Shown here: in pieces, positions 1 to 8,379 of the stretch
How the letters are laid out: every line of letters begins with the position of its first letter
How positions within the stretch are numbered: the stretch's first letter is position 1
DNA from: JANOXC01 sp031418215
GTDB taxonomy: Bacteria; Bacteroidota; Bacteroidia; AKYH767-A; OLB10
Length of the DNA stretch: 64,000 nucleotides
Direction of reading: 5' to 3'
Assembly (NCBI GenBank): GCA_031418215.1
Contig: JANOXC010000103.1
Coordinates: 1-64,000 of the forward strand
The notes under the pieces: model-generated
The model's database searches: none
What the model saw: the letters and a program-made list of their open reading frames with translations, nothing else
What the model was told of the DNA's origin: nothing
Made by a program: the position numbers and the translations under genes

Positions 1-908
1 AAAACACCATTGTGCGCCAATGAGATCTCCCCCGGTTGCGGACTTCCTCCTCCACCAACAAGTGCAACATCACTAATGGTATGATGTGGGGAACGAAATG
101 GTCGTATCGTTATCAATCCTCTTTCATTTCCCATTCTTCCGGCAACAGAATGAATCTTTGTTGTTTCGAGTGCCTCCTGTAAAGTAAGTGGTGGTAATAT
201 GGTAGGTAATCGTTTTGCAAGCATCGTTTTCCCTGCTCCCGGTGGCCCAATTAATATTACATTGTGCCCACCCGATGCAGCAATTTCCAGTGCACGTTTG
301 ATGTTTTCCTGCCCTTTCACATCAGAAAAATCAAATTCAATATTGACTTGTTTGTTATAAAACTCTTCGCGTGTATCTACTCTTGTTGGTTGCAAGGTGC
401 TCTTACCTGTAAAAAATGAAATCACCTCACTAATACTTTCTACACCATATACATCGAGGTCGTTGACAACAGCAGCTTCTTCAGCATTCGCCTTTGGTAA
501 AATGAATCCTTTAAATCCCTGTTTTCGTGCTTCTATTGCAATAGGTAATGCGCCTTTGATAGGTTGTATTCCGCCATCAAGCGAAAGTTCGCCCATAATT
601 ATATATTGCTCCATTCCCGGGGCTACAATTTGCTCAGATGCTACGAGAATTCCCATTGCCATCGTTAGATCATAACTACTTCCTTCCTTTCGAATATCAG
701 CAGGTGCCATATTCACCACCACCTTTCGTCCGGGCATTTTAAAACCAATGTTTCTTATTGCCGCATAGATGCGTTGTTGTGCCTCCTTCACAGCATTGTC
801 AGGTAATCCTACGAGGTAAAATTTTTGTCCGGGACCAACATTTACCTCCACGGTAATAGTAGTCGCATTAATGCCATAGACGGCACTGCCGAAAGTTTTG
901 ATTAACAT
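1..908 (-). CDS. YifB/ComM-family Mg-chelatase-like AAA+ ATPase (3' end outside window)
   Basis: The minus-strand frame opens at the ATG at 906-908 and stays open to the window edge, so about 300 N-terminal residues of a protein usually near 510 are present. The N-terminus (MLIKTFGSAVYGINA, then a GPGQKFYLVGLPDNAVKEA stretch) is the ChlI-like N-domain of the YifB/ComM family. A Walker A motif GPPGAGKT follows near residue 220, then SPHHTISDVALVGGG and PGEISLAHNGVF, typical of the Mg-chelatase-type AAA+ module. ComM of Haemophilus and Vibrio is a hexameric helicase that promotes branch migration during natural transformation; that role here is inferred from family. It is divergent from pabB, and the shared intergenic region carries tandem palindromes. 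Confidence 0.93.
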   Translation of the reverse strand, partial: MLIKTFGSAVYGINATTITVEVNVGPGQKFYLVGLPDNAVKEAQQRIYAAIRNIGFKMPGRKVVVNMAPADIRKEGSSYDLTMAMGILVASEQIVAPGMEQYIIMGELSLDGGIQPIKGALPIAIEARKQGFKGFILPKANAEEAAVVNDLDVYGVESISEVISFFTGKSTLQPTRVDTREEFYNKQVNIEFDFSDVKGQENIKRALEIAASGGHNVILIGPPGAGKTMLAKRLPTILPPLTLQEALETTKIHSVAGRMGNERGLITIRPFRSPHHTISDVALVGGGGSPQPGEISLAHNGV

Positions 909-957
909 GTTGCTTGTTAGGTTAGAGATAAAAAGCAGTTCAAAAGTAAACAAAACA

Positions 958-1036
958 TTTCAGGTGACAACACCTGAAATAGGAAAAAGGTGACAACACC
1001 TGAAATAGGGAAAAGGTGCCAACACTTGACATATGG
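958..1036. repeat. Three tandem 26-bp palindromic repeats in a divergent promoter region
   Basis: Three copies of an AGGTGACAACACCTGAAATA-like unit begin at 962, 988 and 1014, an exact 26-bp period. Each is a small palindrome (AGGTG-ACAA-CACCT). The first extends to 9-base perfect arms (TTTCAGGTG / CACCTGAAA, 958-979), and the third is degenerate (AGGTG-CCAA-CACTT). They lie between the divergent yifB and pabB starts, immediately upstream of the pabB -7 box. This could be a tandem operator, a REP-like element or a cruciform-forming spacer. The repeats are directly visible; any function is inference. Confidence 0.85.
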
Positions 1037-1089
1037 GATTTTTTGACATCTCCAATAAGTGACAGAATAAATTAGCGGTCGAAATTTTG

Positions 1090-1097
1090 TTACTTTG
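1090..1097 (+). promoter_or_regulatory. Bacteroidota-type -7 box for pabB
   Basis: TTACTTTG matches the consensus TAnnTTTG at 5 of 6 fixed positions. It ends 4 nt before a GTG codon in frame with pabB. This argues for the GTG start and against the TTG at 1087, which would lie in the box. Confidence 0.55.
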
Positions 1098-1101
1098 CCT
1101 G

Positions 1102-2427
1102 GTGAAACCATTTTCAAAAAAGTACATTCTTAGTAATCAGGTTCTATTTCCTGCCTTATTAAGTTATTTGCGAAGTGCTGAAAGTTTTGCGCTATTAAAC
1201 AATTCCTTTTCATCACTTGATAAAAATAAAACAGTGTCTCCATTTGATTTTATAGTAGGGGTTTATGGCAAAAACAGCAAAGCAACTGATTCATTAAAAG
1301 ATATCGATTTATTAATCACTGAAGCAAAGGAAAAAGAGCAATACATCTTCGGATATTTCAATTACGGATTAAAAGACAAAATTGAAAATCTGCACAGTCG
1401 TCATGTTGATCCATTCAACTGGCCATCGATTAACTTTTTTATTCCTGATCAGGTCATTCGTATTGCGGGTTCTGAAATTCTTATTGAAGCCGAAAGTGAA
1501 GGTGAATGCGATTCAATCTATCAAAATATTTTAGGCGATTCCCTCTTTATAAATTCGTTCGATAATTCATCAGGCACTGTTGAAGTTTTTCCATCTGTTA
1601 CAAGAGGACTATATATTAACAAAATTGAAGAAATAAAAAAGCATATCCATCGTGGCGACATTTATGAAATGAACTATTGCATGGAAATGAAAAATGAAAA
1701 CATTTCCATTGATCCCTATTGGGTGTATCACCAACTTTGTTTGCAATCGCCTGCCCCTTTCTCCTGCTTTTATCGTGACGGAGAAAATTATTTGCTTTGC
1801 AGCAGCCCGGAACGGTTTATTAAAAAAACAAGTAATAAAATCATTTCTCAACCTATTAAAGGAACGGCAAGGAGGGGTGCAACAACTGAAGAAGACAATT
1901 TAATAAAAGAAGCATTGGTGAAGAATGAAAAAGAACGTTCAGAAAATGTAATGATCGTTGATCTTGTAAGAAACGATCTGTCGCGTATTGCGAAACGTGG
2001 AACTGTTCATGTAGAAGAGCTTTTTGGCGTATATAGCTTTCCAACAGTACATCAGATGATTTCTACGATTGCTGCAGAAATAAAGGAAGAAGTTTCATTT
2101 TCTGATATCATTCGTGCCTTATTTCCTATGGGATCGATGACAGGCGCACCGAAAATAAGTGCCATGAAATTGATTGATCAATTTGAAGATTTTAACCGTG
2201 GGATTTATTCCGGAAGCATCGGCTATATTGCACCCAATGGTGATTTCGATTTCAATGTGGTGATACGAAGTATAATTTATAACAGTACAAAAAAACTATT
2301 GACAATTCCAGTTGGCAGCGCCATTACAGCCGCGTCAGACGCTATTCAGGAATATGATGAATGTCTTTTGAAAGCAAAAGGATTACTAAAATCATTGGGA
2401 GCGCAGCCCATCAACAGCACAACATGA
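1102..2427 (+). CDS. pabB: Aminodeoxychorismate synthase component I (PabB/TrpE family)
   Basis: Chorismate-utilising enzyme of 441 aa. It would convert chorismate plus ammonia to 4-amino-4-deoxychorismate for folate synthesis, with a PabA/TrpG glutaminase partner. Family motifs are clear: IHRGDIYEMNYC, QPIKGTARRG (PabB-type Lys), VMIVDLVRNDLSRIA, PTVHQMISTI and PMGSMTGAPKISAMKLI. No in-frame ATG precedes the conserved region, so the start is non-ATG. GTG at 1102 is chosen because a -7 box ends 4 nt upstream; TTG at 1087 is the alternative. Its stop overlaps the tilS start (ATGA), implying coupled translation. TrpE is less likely because the motif set and operon are PabB-like and no trp genes are adjacent. 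Confidence 0.9.
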   Translation: MKPFSKKYILSNQVLFPALLSYLRSAESFALLNNSFSSLDKNKTVSPFDFIVGVYGKNSKATDSLKDIDLLITEAKEKEQYIFGYFNYGLKDKIENLHSRHVDPFNWPSINFFIPDQVIRIAGSEILIEAESEGECDSIYQNILGDSLFINSFDNSSGTVEVFPSVTRGLYINKIEEIKKHIHRGDIYEMNYCMEMKNENISIDPYWVYHQLCLQSPAPFSCFYRDGENYLLCSSPERFIKKTSNKIISQPIKGTARRGATTEEDNLIKEALVKNEKERSENVMIVDLVRNDLSRIAKRGTVHVEELFGVYSFPTVHQMISTIAAEIKEEVSFSDIIRALFPMGSMTGAPKISAMKLIDQFEDFNRGIYSGSIGYIAPNGDFDFNVVIRSIIYNSTKKLLTIPVGSAITAASDAIQEYDECLLKAKGLLKSLGAQPINSTT

Positions 2428-3767
2428 CAAACCTAAAGGAAAGTTTTAATATATATATTGCCAAACTCTTGCTGGAAGGAAAACCGTCCAGTATTCTGCT
2501 TACGGTAAGTGGTGGTGTGGATTCCATTGTAATGGCAGATTTGTTTCGTCAAAGTGAAAATCCTTTTGCTATTGCACATTGTAATTTTCAACTGCGTGGT
2601 GCAGGATCAGATGGTGATGAATTACTGGTTGAGTCGTATGCAAATAAAATCAATATTCCTTATTATGTTCGCAGGTTCAACACTGCTGAATTTGCTAAAA
2701 CAGAAGGCATTTCTATTCAGATGGCAGCGCGTCAATTGCGTTATGATTGGTTTGAAGAATTACGCAAAGAACTTCAATACGATTTTATTGCTACGGCCCA
2801 TCATGCCGATGATAATATGGAAACGATGCTGATGAATTTTATCAGGGGGAAAAGTTTGAATGCGATTTCCGGAATACCGTCGGTGAATCAAAAGATTATT
2901 CGCCCGTTATTATTCGCCGGCAAAGACGAAATAATTAGTTATGCGCAGAGCAACCAGCTGGAATGGCGAGAAGATGCATCGAACCAATCTGCTGATTACG
3001 ACAGAAATTTTTTACGGCTCAAGGTTTTTCCTTTACTGCGCGAACTCAATCCATCCCTTGAAAAATCCTTTTCACAAACCTCTATTTTACTAAAAGAAGC
3101 ATCAACAATCATTGACCTGTCCTTTAATAAGTGGAAAGCAGAATATGTAAAGCCGGGAACAAACAAAACCATGGTTTTAAATCTGCGCATGTTAAATGCA
3201 CATCCTTTAAAATCAAATATGCTCTATCAATTGCTGGTCGAATATAATTTTCAGCCCGCTGTCATCAGGCAGGTTGGTGAAAATCTTTTAGCCAATCCGG
3301 GTACTACCTTTTTATCTCCCACCCATGAGCTTATTATCGACAGGGATGTTTTCAGTCTTGAAAAAATAGGAGAAAAAGCTCTTCCGGAACAAGTATGGAT
3401 ACAGTTTGATAAAAAATTAGTCAAAGCAGGATCCTCTACTTTTGAAATGGAAAAGTCTGGTCCATCTGAAGAAATATTCACAAATAGCAATCCCTCCATC
3501 GCATTCATTGATGCTGATCTGTTGGAATACCCATTATTGTTGCGTCACTGGCAGGACGGGGATACATTTTGTCCCTTGGGAATGCAGCAATTTAAGAAAC
3601 TCAGCGATTTTTTTATTGATGAAAAAGTACCATTAATGGATAAGGATGCTATTTGGCTGCTGACCTGCAAAGGGAATATTGTATGGGTAGTGAGGTATCG
3701 ACCCGATGATCGATTTAAAGTAAAAGAAGATACAAAAACCGTTTTAAAAATTACTTTTGCACCCTGA
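2424..3767 (+). CDS. tilS: tRNA(Ile)-lysidine synthetase TilS
   Basis: A protein of 447 aa with the PP-loop ATP pyrophosphatase motif SGGVDS at residues 29-34. It is followed by the TilS signatures AHCNFQLRGAGSDGDE, ARQLRYDWFEEL, TAHHADDNMETMLMNFIRGK, DASNQSADYDRNFLR and a C-terminal region (LLLRHWQDGDTFCPLGM) that contacts tRNA. The enzyme converts C34 of the CAU-anticodon tRNA-Ile to lysidine, so that AUA is read as isoleucine. The ATG at 2424 overlaps the pabB TGA by ATGA and begins just before conserved sequence; an in-frame start at 2361 lies inside pabB and is rejected. It is essential in nearly all bacteria, and relevant here because ATA codons are used often. Confidence 0.95.
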   Translation: MTNLKESFNIYIAKLLLEGKPSSILLTVSGGVDSIVMADLFRQSENPFAIAHCNFQLRGAGSDGDELLVESYANKINIPYYVRRFNTAEFAKTEGISIQMAARQLRYDWFEELRKELQYDFIATAHHADDNMETMLMNFIRGKSLNAISGIPSVNQKIIRPLLFAGKDEIISYAQSNQLEWREDASNQSADYDRNFLRLKVFPLLRELNPSLEKSFSQTSILLKEASTIIDLSFNKWKAEYVKPGTNKTMVLNLRMLNAHPLKSNMLYQLLVEYNFQPAVIRQVGENLLANPGTTFLSPTHELIIDRDVFSLEKIGEKALPEQVWIQFDKKLVKAGSSTFEMEKSGPSEEIFTNSNPSIAFIDADLLEYPLLLRHWQDGDTFCPLGMQQFKKLSDFFIDEKVPLMDKDAIWLLTCKGNIVWVVRYRPDDRFKVKEDTKTVLKITFAP

Positions 3768-3769
3768 TT

Positions 3770-4261
3770 ATGGAGCAACCGATACTTTTTGAGGAAAAGC
3801 AATATTTAGGCTTTAATGCCTATTCCATTTCGCGCAGGTTGGTGCTTTCCATCTTCTGCTTTGTAGCCTATTACTATACTGAGAACAGAGAAGAAAACGC
3901 CGATCTGTTATTTGTATTGGGTATATTTATCCTGATCATTTCCGTGGTGTTGTTATTTGTAAAATTCCTCCACATCAAGGTAACCAATAATGCGATTATT
4001 CTTACAGGAATGCAAAAAAAACGATTGGTAAAAATTGACTTAACAGGAATTACCAAAGTAGAAAAAACAGTATACAGTCAATATCATTTAAACAACCCTG
4101 CCTTTAATGTCCATGTGCTCAACACAGTAAAATTCTATGCCGGCGGTAATGATGCTATTCGCCTTACTGACAGAGACGGCCTCACGTATTTAATTGGTAC
4201 CGGTAAAGCCGGAGATCTTTTCAATATTGTTAATGAACTGATTCTAAAAAACAATAACTGA
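3770..4261 (+). CDS. Conserved membrane protein with cytoplasmic PH-like domain, unknown function
   Basis: This gene of 163 aa begins 2 nt after the tilS stop, so it is probably in the pabB-tilS operon. Two hydrophobic segments (about residues 24-36 and 46-65) are followed by a soluble beta-rich tail (IKVTNNAIILTGMQKKRLVKIDLTGI...) resembling the small PH-like domains of bacterial membrane proteins. I do not recognise a named family. No catalytic motif is evident. The domain resemblance is an impression from the alternating beta pattern and would need a profile search. Confidence 0.7.
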   Translation: MEQPILFEEKQYLGFNAYSISRRLVLSIFCFVAYYYTENREENADLLFVLGIFILIISVVLLFVKFLHIKVTNNAIILTGMQKKRLVKIDLTGITKVEKTVYSQYHLNNPAFNVHVLNTVKFYAGGNDAIRLTDRDGLTYLIGTGKAGDLFNIVNELILKNNN

Positions 4262-4377
4262 TCACTGATTTTACCGATTGCACAGATGACACAGATTTTA
4301 GATATCTTTTTTATAAAGATTAATATTTTTAGCCCCTTTTTTCTTAATCACCTAATCACTTAGTCAAAAAAATAAAA

Positions 4378-5352
4378 ATGAATAAAGGCCCCATTTCACA
4401 ATTCATGCAGAAGCATTACCTGCATTTTAATTCTGCAGCAATGGTTGATGCAGCAAAAGGATATGAAGCACACCTATTGGCAGGTGGAAAAATGATGATT
4501 ACGCTTGCCGGTGCCATGAGTACAGCTGAGTTAGGCATTTCTCTTGCAGAAATGATTCGTCGTGACCAGGTGCAAATTATTTCATGCACCGGTGCTAATC
4601 TGGAAGAAGACATCATGAACCTTGTGGCGCACAAACATTACAAACGTGTTCCCAATTACCGTGACCTTTCTCCTCAGGATGAATGGGACTTATTGGAAAA
4701 CCATTACAACAGAGTTACTGACACTTGTATACCGGAAGAAGAAGCATTCCGCCGCCTTCAAAAACATATATATAAAATATGGAAAGATGCTGATACCAAA
4801 GGTGAACGTTTTTTCCCGCATGAGTACATGTATAAGATTTTATTGAGTGGTGAACTGGAACAGTATTATGAAATTGATCCTGCCAACAGTTGGATGCTGG
4901 CTGCTGCGGAAAAAAATATTCCAATCGTAGTTCCTGGATGGGAAGATTCTACAATGGGAAATATTTTTGCTTCCTATGTAATTAAGAATGAAATAAAAGC
5001 CACTACCATGAAAAGCGGCATCGAATACATGGTATGGCTCAGTGAATGGTACCGCGCCAACTCGACAGGCAAAGGCATTGGGTTTTTCCAGATTGGAGGT
5101 GGTATTGCCGGCGACTTTCCAATTTGTGTAGTGCCTATGATGTATCAGGATTTGGAATGGCATGATGTTCCGTTCTGGAGTTATTTCTGCCAAATCAGTG
5201 ATTCAACTACCAGCTATGGCTCTTATTCAGGTGCCGTTCCCAATGAAAAAATCACTTGGGGGAAATTGGATATCAATACACCAAAATTTATTATTGAAAG
5301 TGATGCAAGTATTGTAGCACCGCTTGTTTTTGCCTGGATTCTAGGTTGGTAA
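4378..5352 (+). CDS. Deoxyhypusine synthase-family protein (bacterial, eIF5A-independent)
   Basis: 324 aa, full length for the family. Visible family signatures are LAGAMSTAELGISLAEMIRRDQVQIISCTGANLEED near the N-terminus, PWEDSTMGNIFA-like sequence in the middle (VPGWEDSTMGN) and ITWGKLD near the C-terminus. That last motif contains Lys296, matching the lysine of eukaryotic deoxyhypusine synthase (VSWGKI) that carries the aminobutyl enzyme intermediate. Bacteria lack eIF5A, so the substrate must differ. Some bacterial homologues are reported to transfer the aminobutyl group of spermidine to small polyamines, giving homospermidine-type products; that role is an inference. The stop lies 1 nt from the convergent FkbM gene stop. 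Confidence 0.88.
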   Translation: MNKGPISQFMQKHYLHFNSAAMVDAAKGYEAHLLAGGKMMITLAGAMSTAELGISLAEMIRRDQVQIISCTGANLEEDIMNLVAHKHYKRVPNYRDLSPQDEWDLLENHYNRVTDTCIPEEEAFRRLQKHIYKIWKDADTKGERFFPHEYMYKILLSGELEQYYEIDPANSWMLAAAEKNIPIVVPGWEDSTMGNIFASYVIKNEIKATTMKSGIEYMVWLSEWYRANSTGKGIGFFQIGGGIAGDFPICVVPMMYQDLEWHDVPFWSYFCQISDSTTSYGSYSGAVPNEKITWGKLDINTPKFIIESDASIVAPLVFAWILGW

Positions 5353-5353
5353 T

Positions 5354-6250
5354 TTACACTGGCCTGCAAAAGACATCAAAGTGGCAGCCGATGAGATCGT
5401 CTGTTTCATTGACGGGTTTGTTATTGCCTGACTTATAAATGGCATAGCCAAATGACTTTATATATTGCACCAGCTCCAGTGCTGATGATTGCTGCTCCTT
5501 CAGGTATTGATCGTCTACTTCGATAAAAAGCAAAGGTTTGAATTGTTGGATTGTACGCAAAGCTCCTTTTAATACATTCATCTCATAACCTTCAACATCA
5601 ATCTTGATCAGGTCAACACGGGCAATGTTTCTTTCGGATATTTCATCATCCAGTTTTACAATATTAATTTCATGAAAGGGAAATTTTTCATTTGCATTTT
5701 TCAACACCCTGTTCATTCCGGGATTGGTGCTATCAACCATATAAAGTTTGACAGTCTCTGAAAACGCCCCAAGTCCACAGGGAACAACAGTTAAATTGAC
5801 CAAGGTATTCAGGGAAATATTTTTTCTGAGTTTTGTCAGGTTATCCGGATCCGGCTCAAAGGCAATAACTTTTCCTGATGAAGCGGCACGGGCAAACTGT
5901 AATGCCATTAATCCTATGTTGGCACCTACATCAATTATGACAAAATCTTTCTTAATAACCGTAAATAAATCAGTTAATGAAGAGTCCTTGGTTCCAAAAT
6001 ACAGGAAATGATCCACTACCATGGAAAGGTCAAGTTCAAATTTTATCCCATTCCGCACAACCGCTCTTAAAGTGCCGGCAGGATACAGGTATTCAGGCGG
6101 GATCAACTTTCCCCAAAAGGATGCTGTTTTTTTACCCATCGTGAATGCCAATAAAATTTGTTCAAGCGCCTTATTCGTAAAAATTCGCCGGAATGTATTG
6201 AGCAATCTGGTTTTAAATGAAAGATGACTATAATAAGTATATGAAGCCAT
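5354..6250 (-). CDS. FkbM-family SAM-dependent methyltransferase
   Basis: 298 aa. The C-terminal two thirds is a class I methyltransferase: VIDVGANIGLMALQFAR is the SAM-binding glycine motif, then VIAFEPDPDNL with the acidic ribose-binding residue, and VDLIKIDVEGYEMNVLKGA, the diagnostic FkbM-family motif. Members usually O-methylate sugars of polysaccharides or secondary metabolites. The flanking polyprenol-phosphate glycosyltransferase and mannose-1-phosphate guanylyltransferase support a surface-glycan role. It is convergent with the deoxyhypusine synthase-like gene and divergent from the GT2 gene. The acceptor cannot be told from sequence. Confidence 0.85.
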   Translation of the reverse strand: MASYTYYSHLSFKTRLLNTFRRIFTNKALEQILLAFTMGKKTASFWGKLIPPEYLYPAGTLRAVVRNGIKFELDLSMVVDHFLYFGTKDSSLTDLFTVIKKDFVIIDVGANIGLMALQFARAASSGKVIAFEPDPDNLTKLRKNISLNTLVNLTVVPCGLGAFSETVKLYMVDSTNPGMNRVLKNANEKFPFHEINIVKLDDEISERNIARVDLIKIDVEGYEMNVLKGALRTIQQFKPLLFIEVDDQYLKEQQSSALELVQYIKSFGYAIYKSGNNKPVNETDDLIGCHFDVFCRPV

Positions 6251-6341
6251 AAACTTGAACCCTTCCGATCTTTTTTTGTAAAAATAGCTGAAAGAGCAAT
6301 TGCTGCTTTGACCTGCTTATGCAAATTAAATTTCTTTGCTA

Positions 6342-6349
6342 TACATTTG
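6342..6349 (+). promoter_or_regulatory. -7 box for the GT2 mannosyltransferase gene
   Basis: TACATTTG is an exact match to TAnnTTTG, 11 nt before the ATG at 6361. It rules out the longer in-frame start at 6319. Confidence 0.65.
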
Positions 6350-6360
6350 CTCTCCACTTA

Positions 6361-7110
6361 ATGCAAATATTCGTGACGGACTGCCTTGTCATCATACCTA
6401 CTTATAACGAAAAGGAAAACATCCAGAAGATTATCCGGGCTGTGTTTTCCCTACGTAATCCATTCCATGTTTTAATTGTAGATGACAATTCAAAAGATGG
6501 TACGGCAGCTATTGTTCATTCACTAATGACGGCATTTCCCGAGCAACTTTTCATGGAGCAGCGTGCCGGAAAATTAGGCCTTGGAACAGCGTATATACAC
6601 GGCTTCAAATGGGGAATGGAAAGACATTATCAATATATATTTGAGATGGATGCCGACTTTTCACACAACCCGGAAGACCTCATCAGGCTATACAACGCTT
6701 GTCGATATGATGGCGCCGACATGAGTGTTGGATCGCGTTACATCACCGGTGTGAATGTGGTGAACTGGCCAATGGGAAGAGTGATGATGTCCTACTTTGC
6801 AAGTATGTATGTTCGCATTGTAACAAGGATGAGTATTCGTGATACAACTGCCGGATTTGTTTGTTATACCAGAAAGGTATTAGAGACCATTGATTTCAAC
6901 AGGATTAAATTCGTAGGATACGCTTTCCAGATTGAAATGAAATTTGCAACCTGGAAACTTGGATTCAACATCGTAGAAGTCCCGATTATTTTTACCGACA
7001 GAAGTGAAGGTCAGTCAAAAATGAGTGGTGGTATTTTTAAAGAGGCCATTTTTGGTGTGTTGCAGATGAAAATTAAGAGTTGGTTTTCTTCTTATAAGAA
7101 AGAAAAGTAA
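6361..7110 (+). CDS. Polyprenol-phosphate mannosyltransferase-type GT2 (dolichol-phosphate mannose synthase-like)
   Basis: 249 aa from the ATG at 6361; a -7 box sits between this ATG and an upstream in-frame ATG. CLVIIPTYNEKENI is the GT2 nucleotide-sugar fold, VDDNSKDGTA and FEMDADFSHNPEDL (DxD-type metal site) follow, then VGSRYITGV and the amphipathic C-terminal part (DRSEGQSKMSGGIFKEA). This arrangement is the DPM1-like subgroup that moves a sugar, often mannose from GDP-mannose, onto a polyprenyl phosphate at the cytoplasmic membrane. The adjacent mannose-1-phosphate guanylyltransferase would make GDP-mannose, which fits. No C-terminal membrane helices are evident. Confidence 0.88.
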   Translation: MQIFVTDCLVIIPTYNEKENIQKIIRAVFSLRNPFHVLIVDDNSKDGTAAIVHSLMTAFPEQLFMEQRAGKLGLGTAYIHGFKWGMERHYQYIFEMDADFSHNPEDLIRLYNACRYDGADMSVGSRYITGVNVVNWPMGRVMMSYFASMYVRIVTRMSIRDTTAGFVCYTRKVLETIDFNRIKFVGYAFQIEMKFATWKLGFNIVEVPIIFTDRSEGQSKMSGGIFKEAIFGVLQMKIKSWFSSYKKEK

Positions 7111-7145
7111 AGGATCTCATTAACTGATTTTTTTCAGCCAATTCT

Positions 7146-8231
7146 TTAAACAAAATTCTCTCCTTTAGCAAGCTTCACATCGTTAACAAACTGCCTGATT
7201 TGTTGCTCATCCGTTTTACGGCATACCAATAAAATATTTTCAGACTCCACAACAATATAATCATCAAGGCCCTGCAAAACGACCAATTTGTTTTTAGGGA
7301 CATTAACAATGCAATTTTGTGAATCATAAAGCATCACATTTTTTCCTACAACAGCATTTTGTTTCCCATCATGTTTAATGTGTTCATATAAAGAGCCATA
7401 AGTACCTAGGTCGCTCCATCCGAACTCTGCACTCATTACATACACATTGCGTGCTTTTTCCATTAAGCCGAAATCGATGGAAATATTGGTACATTGCTCA
7501 TAAGCTCTTTGAATAAACTCGTCTTCTTCAGGAGTATTATATATATCAACACCTTCATTAAAAATAGTTGCCATTTCAGGCAGGTGCTCTTGTATTGCCT
7601 TGTGAATAGCTTTTACATTCCAGATAAAAATACCTGCATTCCAAAGAAATTCACCGGTTTGCAAAAAGAATTTTGCCATCTCCAGGTTAGGCTTCTCTGT
7701 AAACGTTTTTACCTTAGCAATTTTATTCTGTTCATCACTTTTATCATCTACAAATTGAATGTAGCCATAACCTGTATCGGGACGGCTTGGTTTGATTCCT
7801 AAGGTAAGCAGACAATCCGTTTCAGCAGTAAAAGCAAGGCATTTCTGAATGGCTTCCACAAAAGCGTCCTCTTTCAATATCACATGATCAGATGGTGCCA
7901 CCACAATATTGGCCTTTTCATTCCACTTCATAATCTTCTGCGTTGCATAAGCTACACATGGTGCTGTATTTTTCCGCATGGGTTCACCCAACACCTGTTC
8001 CGGTTTCATTTCCGGAATCTGCTCTAATACCAGACTTACATAATCAGCATTTGTAACAACAATAATATTTTCTGGTGGGCAGACCTTTAGAAATCTTTCG
8101 TAAGTCTGGCGTATTAGTGTTTTACCTGTGCCAAGGATATCCAGAAATTGCTTGGGTTTAGCATTTCGGCTCATTGGCCAAAAACGGCTGCCAATACCAC
8201 CGGCCATTATTATACAATAATTATTATTCAT
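7146..8231 (-). CDS. manC: Mannose-1-phosphate guanylyltransferase
   Basis: 361 aa, the single-domain length lacking the C-terminal phosphomannose isomerase domain of long ManC proteins. The N-terminus YCIIMAGGIGSRFWPMSRNAKPKQF is the nucleotidyltransferase signature (GGxGSR...PK). EPMRKNTAPCVAYAT, VAPSDHVI and FTEKPNLE...LWNAGIFIW are the further substrate-site blocks. It makes GDP-mannose from mannose-1-phosphate and GTP. The gene converges with the GT2 gene, whose expected donor is GDP-mannose. A GDP-heptose or other guanylyltransferase specificity is possible but less likely. Confidence 0.9.
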   Translation of the reverse strand: MNNNYCIIMAGGIGSRFWPMSRNAKPKQFLDILGTGKTLIRQTYERFLKVCPPENIIVVTNADYVSLVLEQIPEMKPEQVLGEPMRKNTAPCVAYATQKIMKWNEKANIVVAPSDHVILKEDAFVEAIQKCLAFTAETDCLLTLGIKPSRPDTGYGYIQFVDDKSDEQNKIAKVKTFTEKPNLEMAKFFLQTGEFLWNAGIFIWNVKAIHKAIQEHLPEMATIFNEGVDIYNTPEEDEFIQRAYEQCTNISIDFGLMEKARNVYVMSAEFGWSDLGTYGSLYEHIKHDGKQNAVVGKNVMLYDSQNCIVNVPKNKLVVLQGLDDYIVVESENILLVCRKTDEQQIRQFVNDVKLAKGENFV

Positions 8232-8379
8232 ACTTTGAAATAAAAAGAAAATTTAACGAGTGTAAAAACAGTAAAGTTATTATTCGGGCAAAGCAAAGAA
8301 AAAAAGTGATTGGTTGATACATGCAAGCAAGACAATTACCAAAATATTAACCAGCCAAAAACCAAGACTGATTTAGGAA

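Noticed and set aside
958..1036. Possible CRISPR-like array
   Set aside because: The period is 26 bp with no spacer sequence between units; it is a tandem palindrome.
4840..5193. A 117-codon ORF antisense to the deoxyhypusine synthase gene
   Set aside because: Antisense shadow of a clearly coding frame; no protein character of its own.
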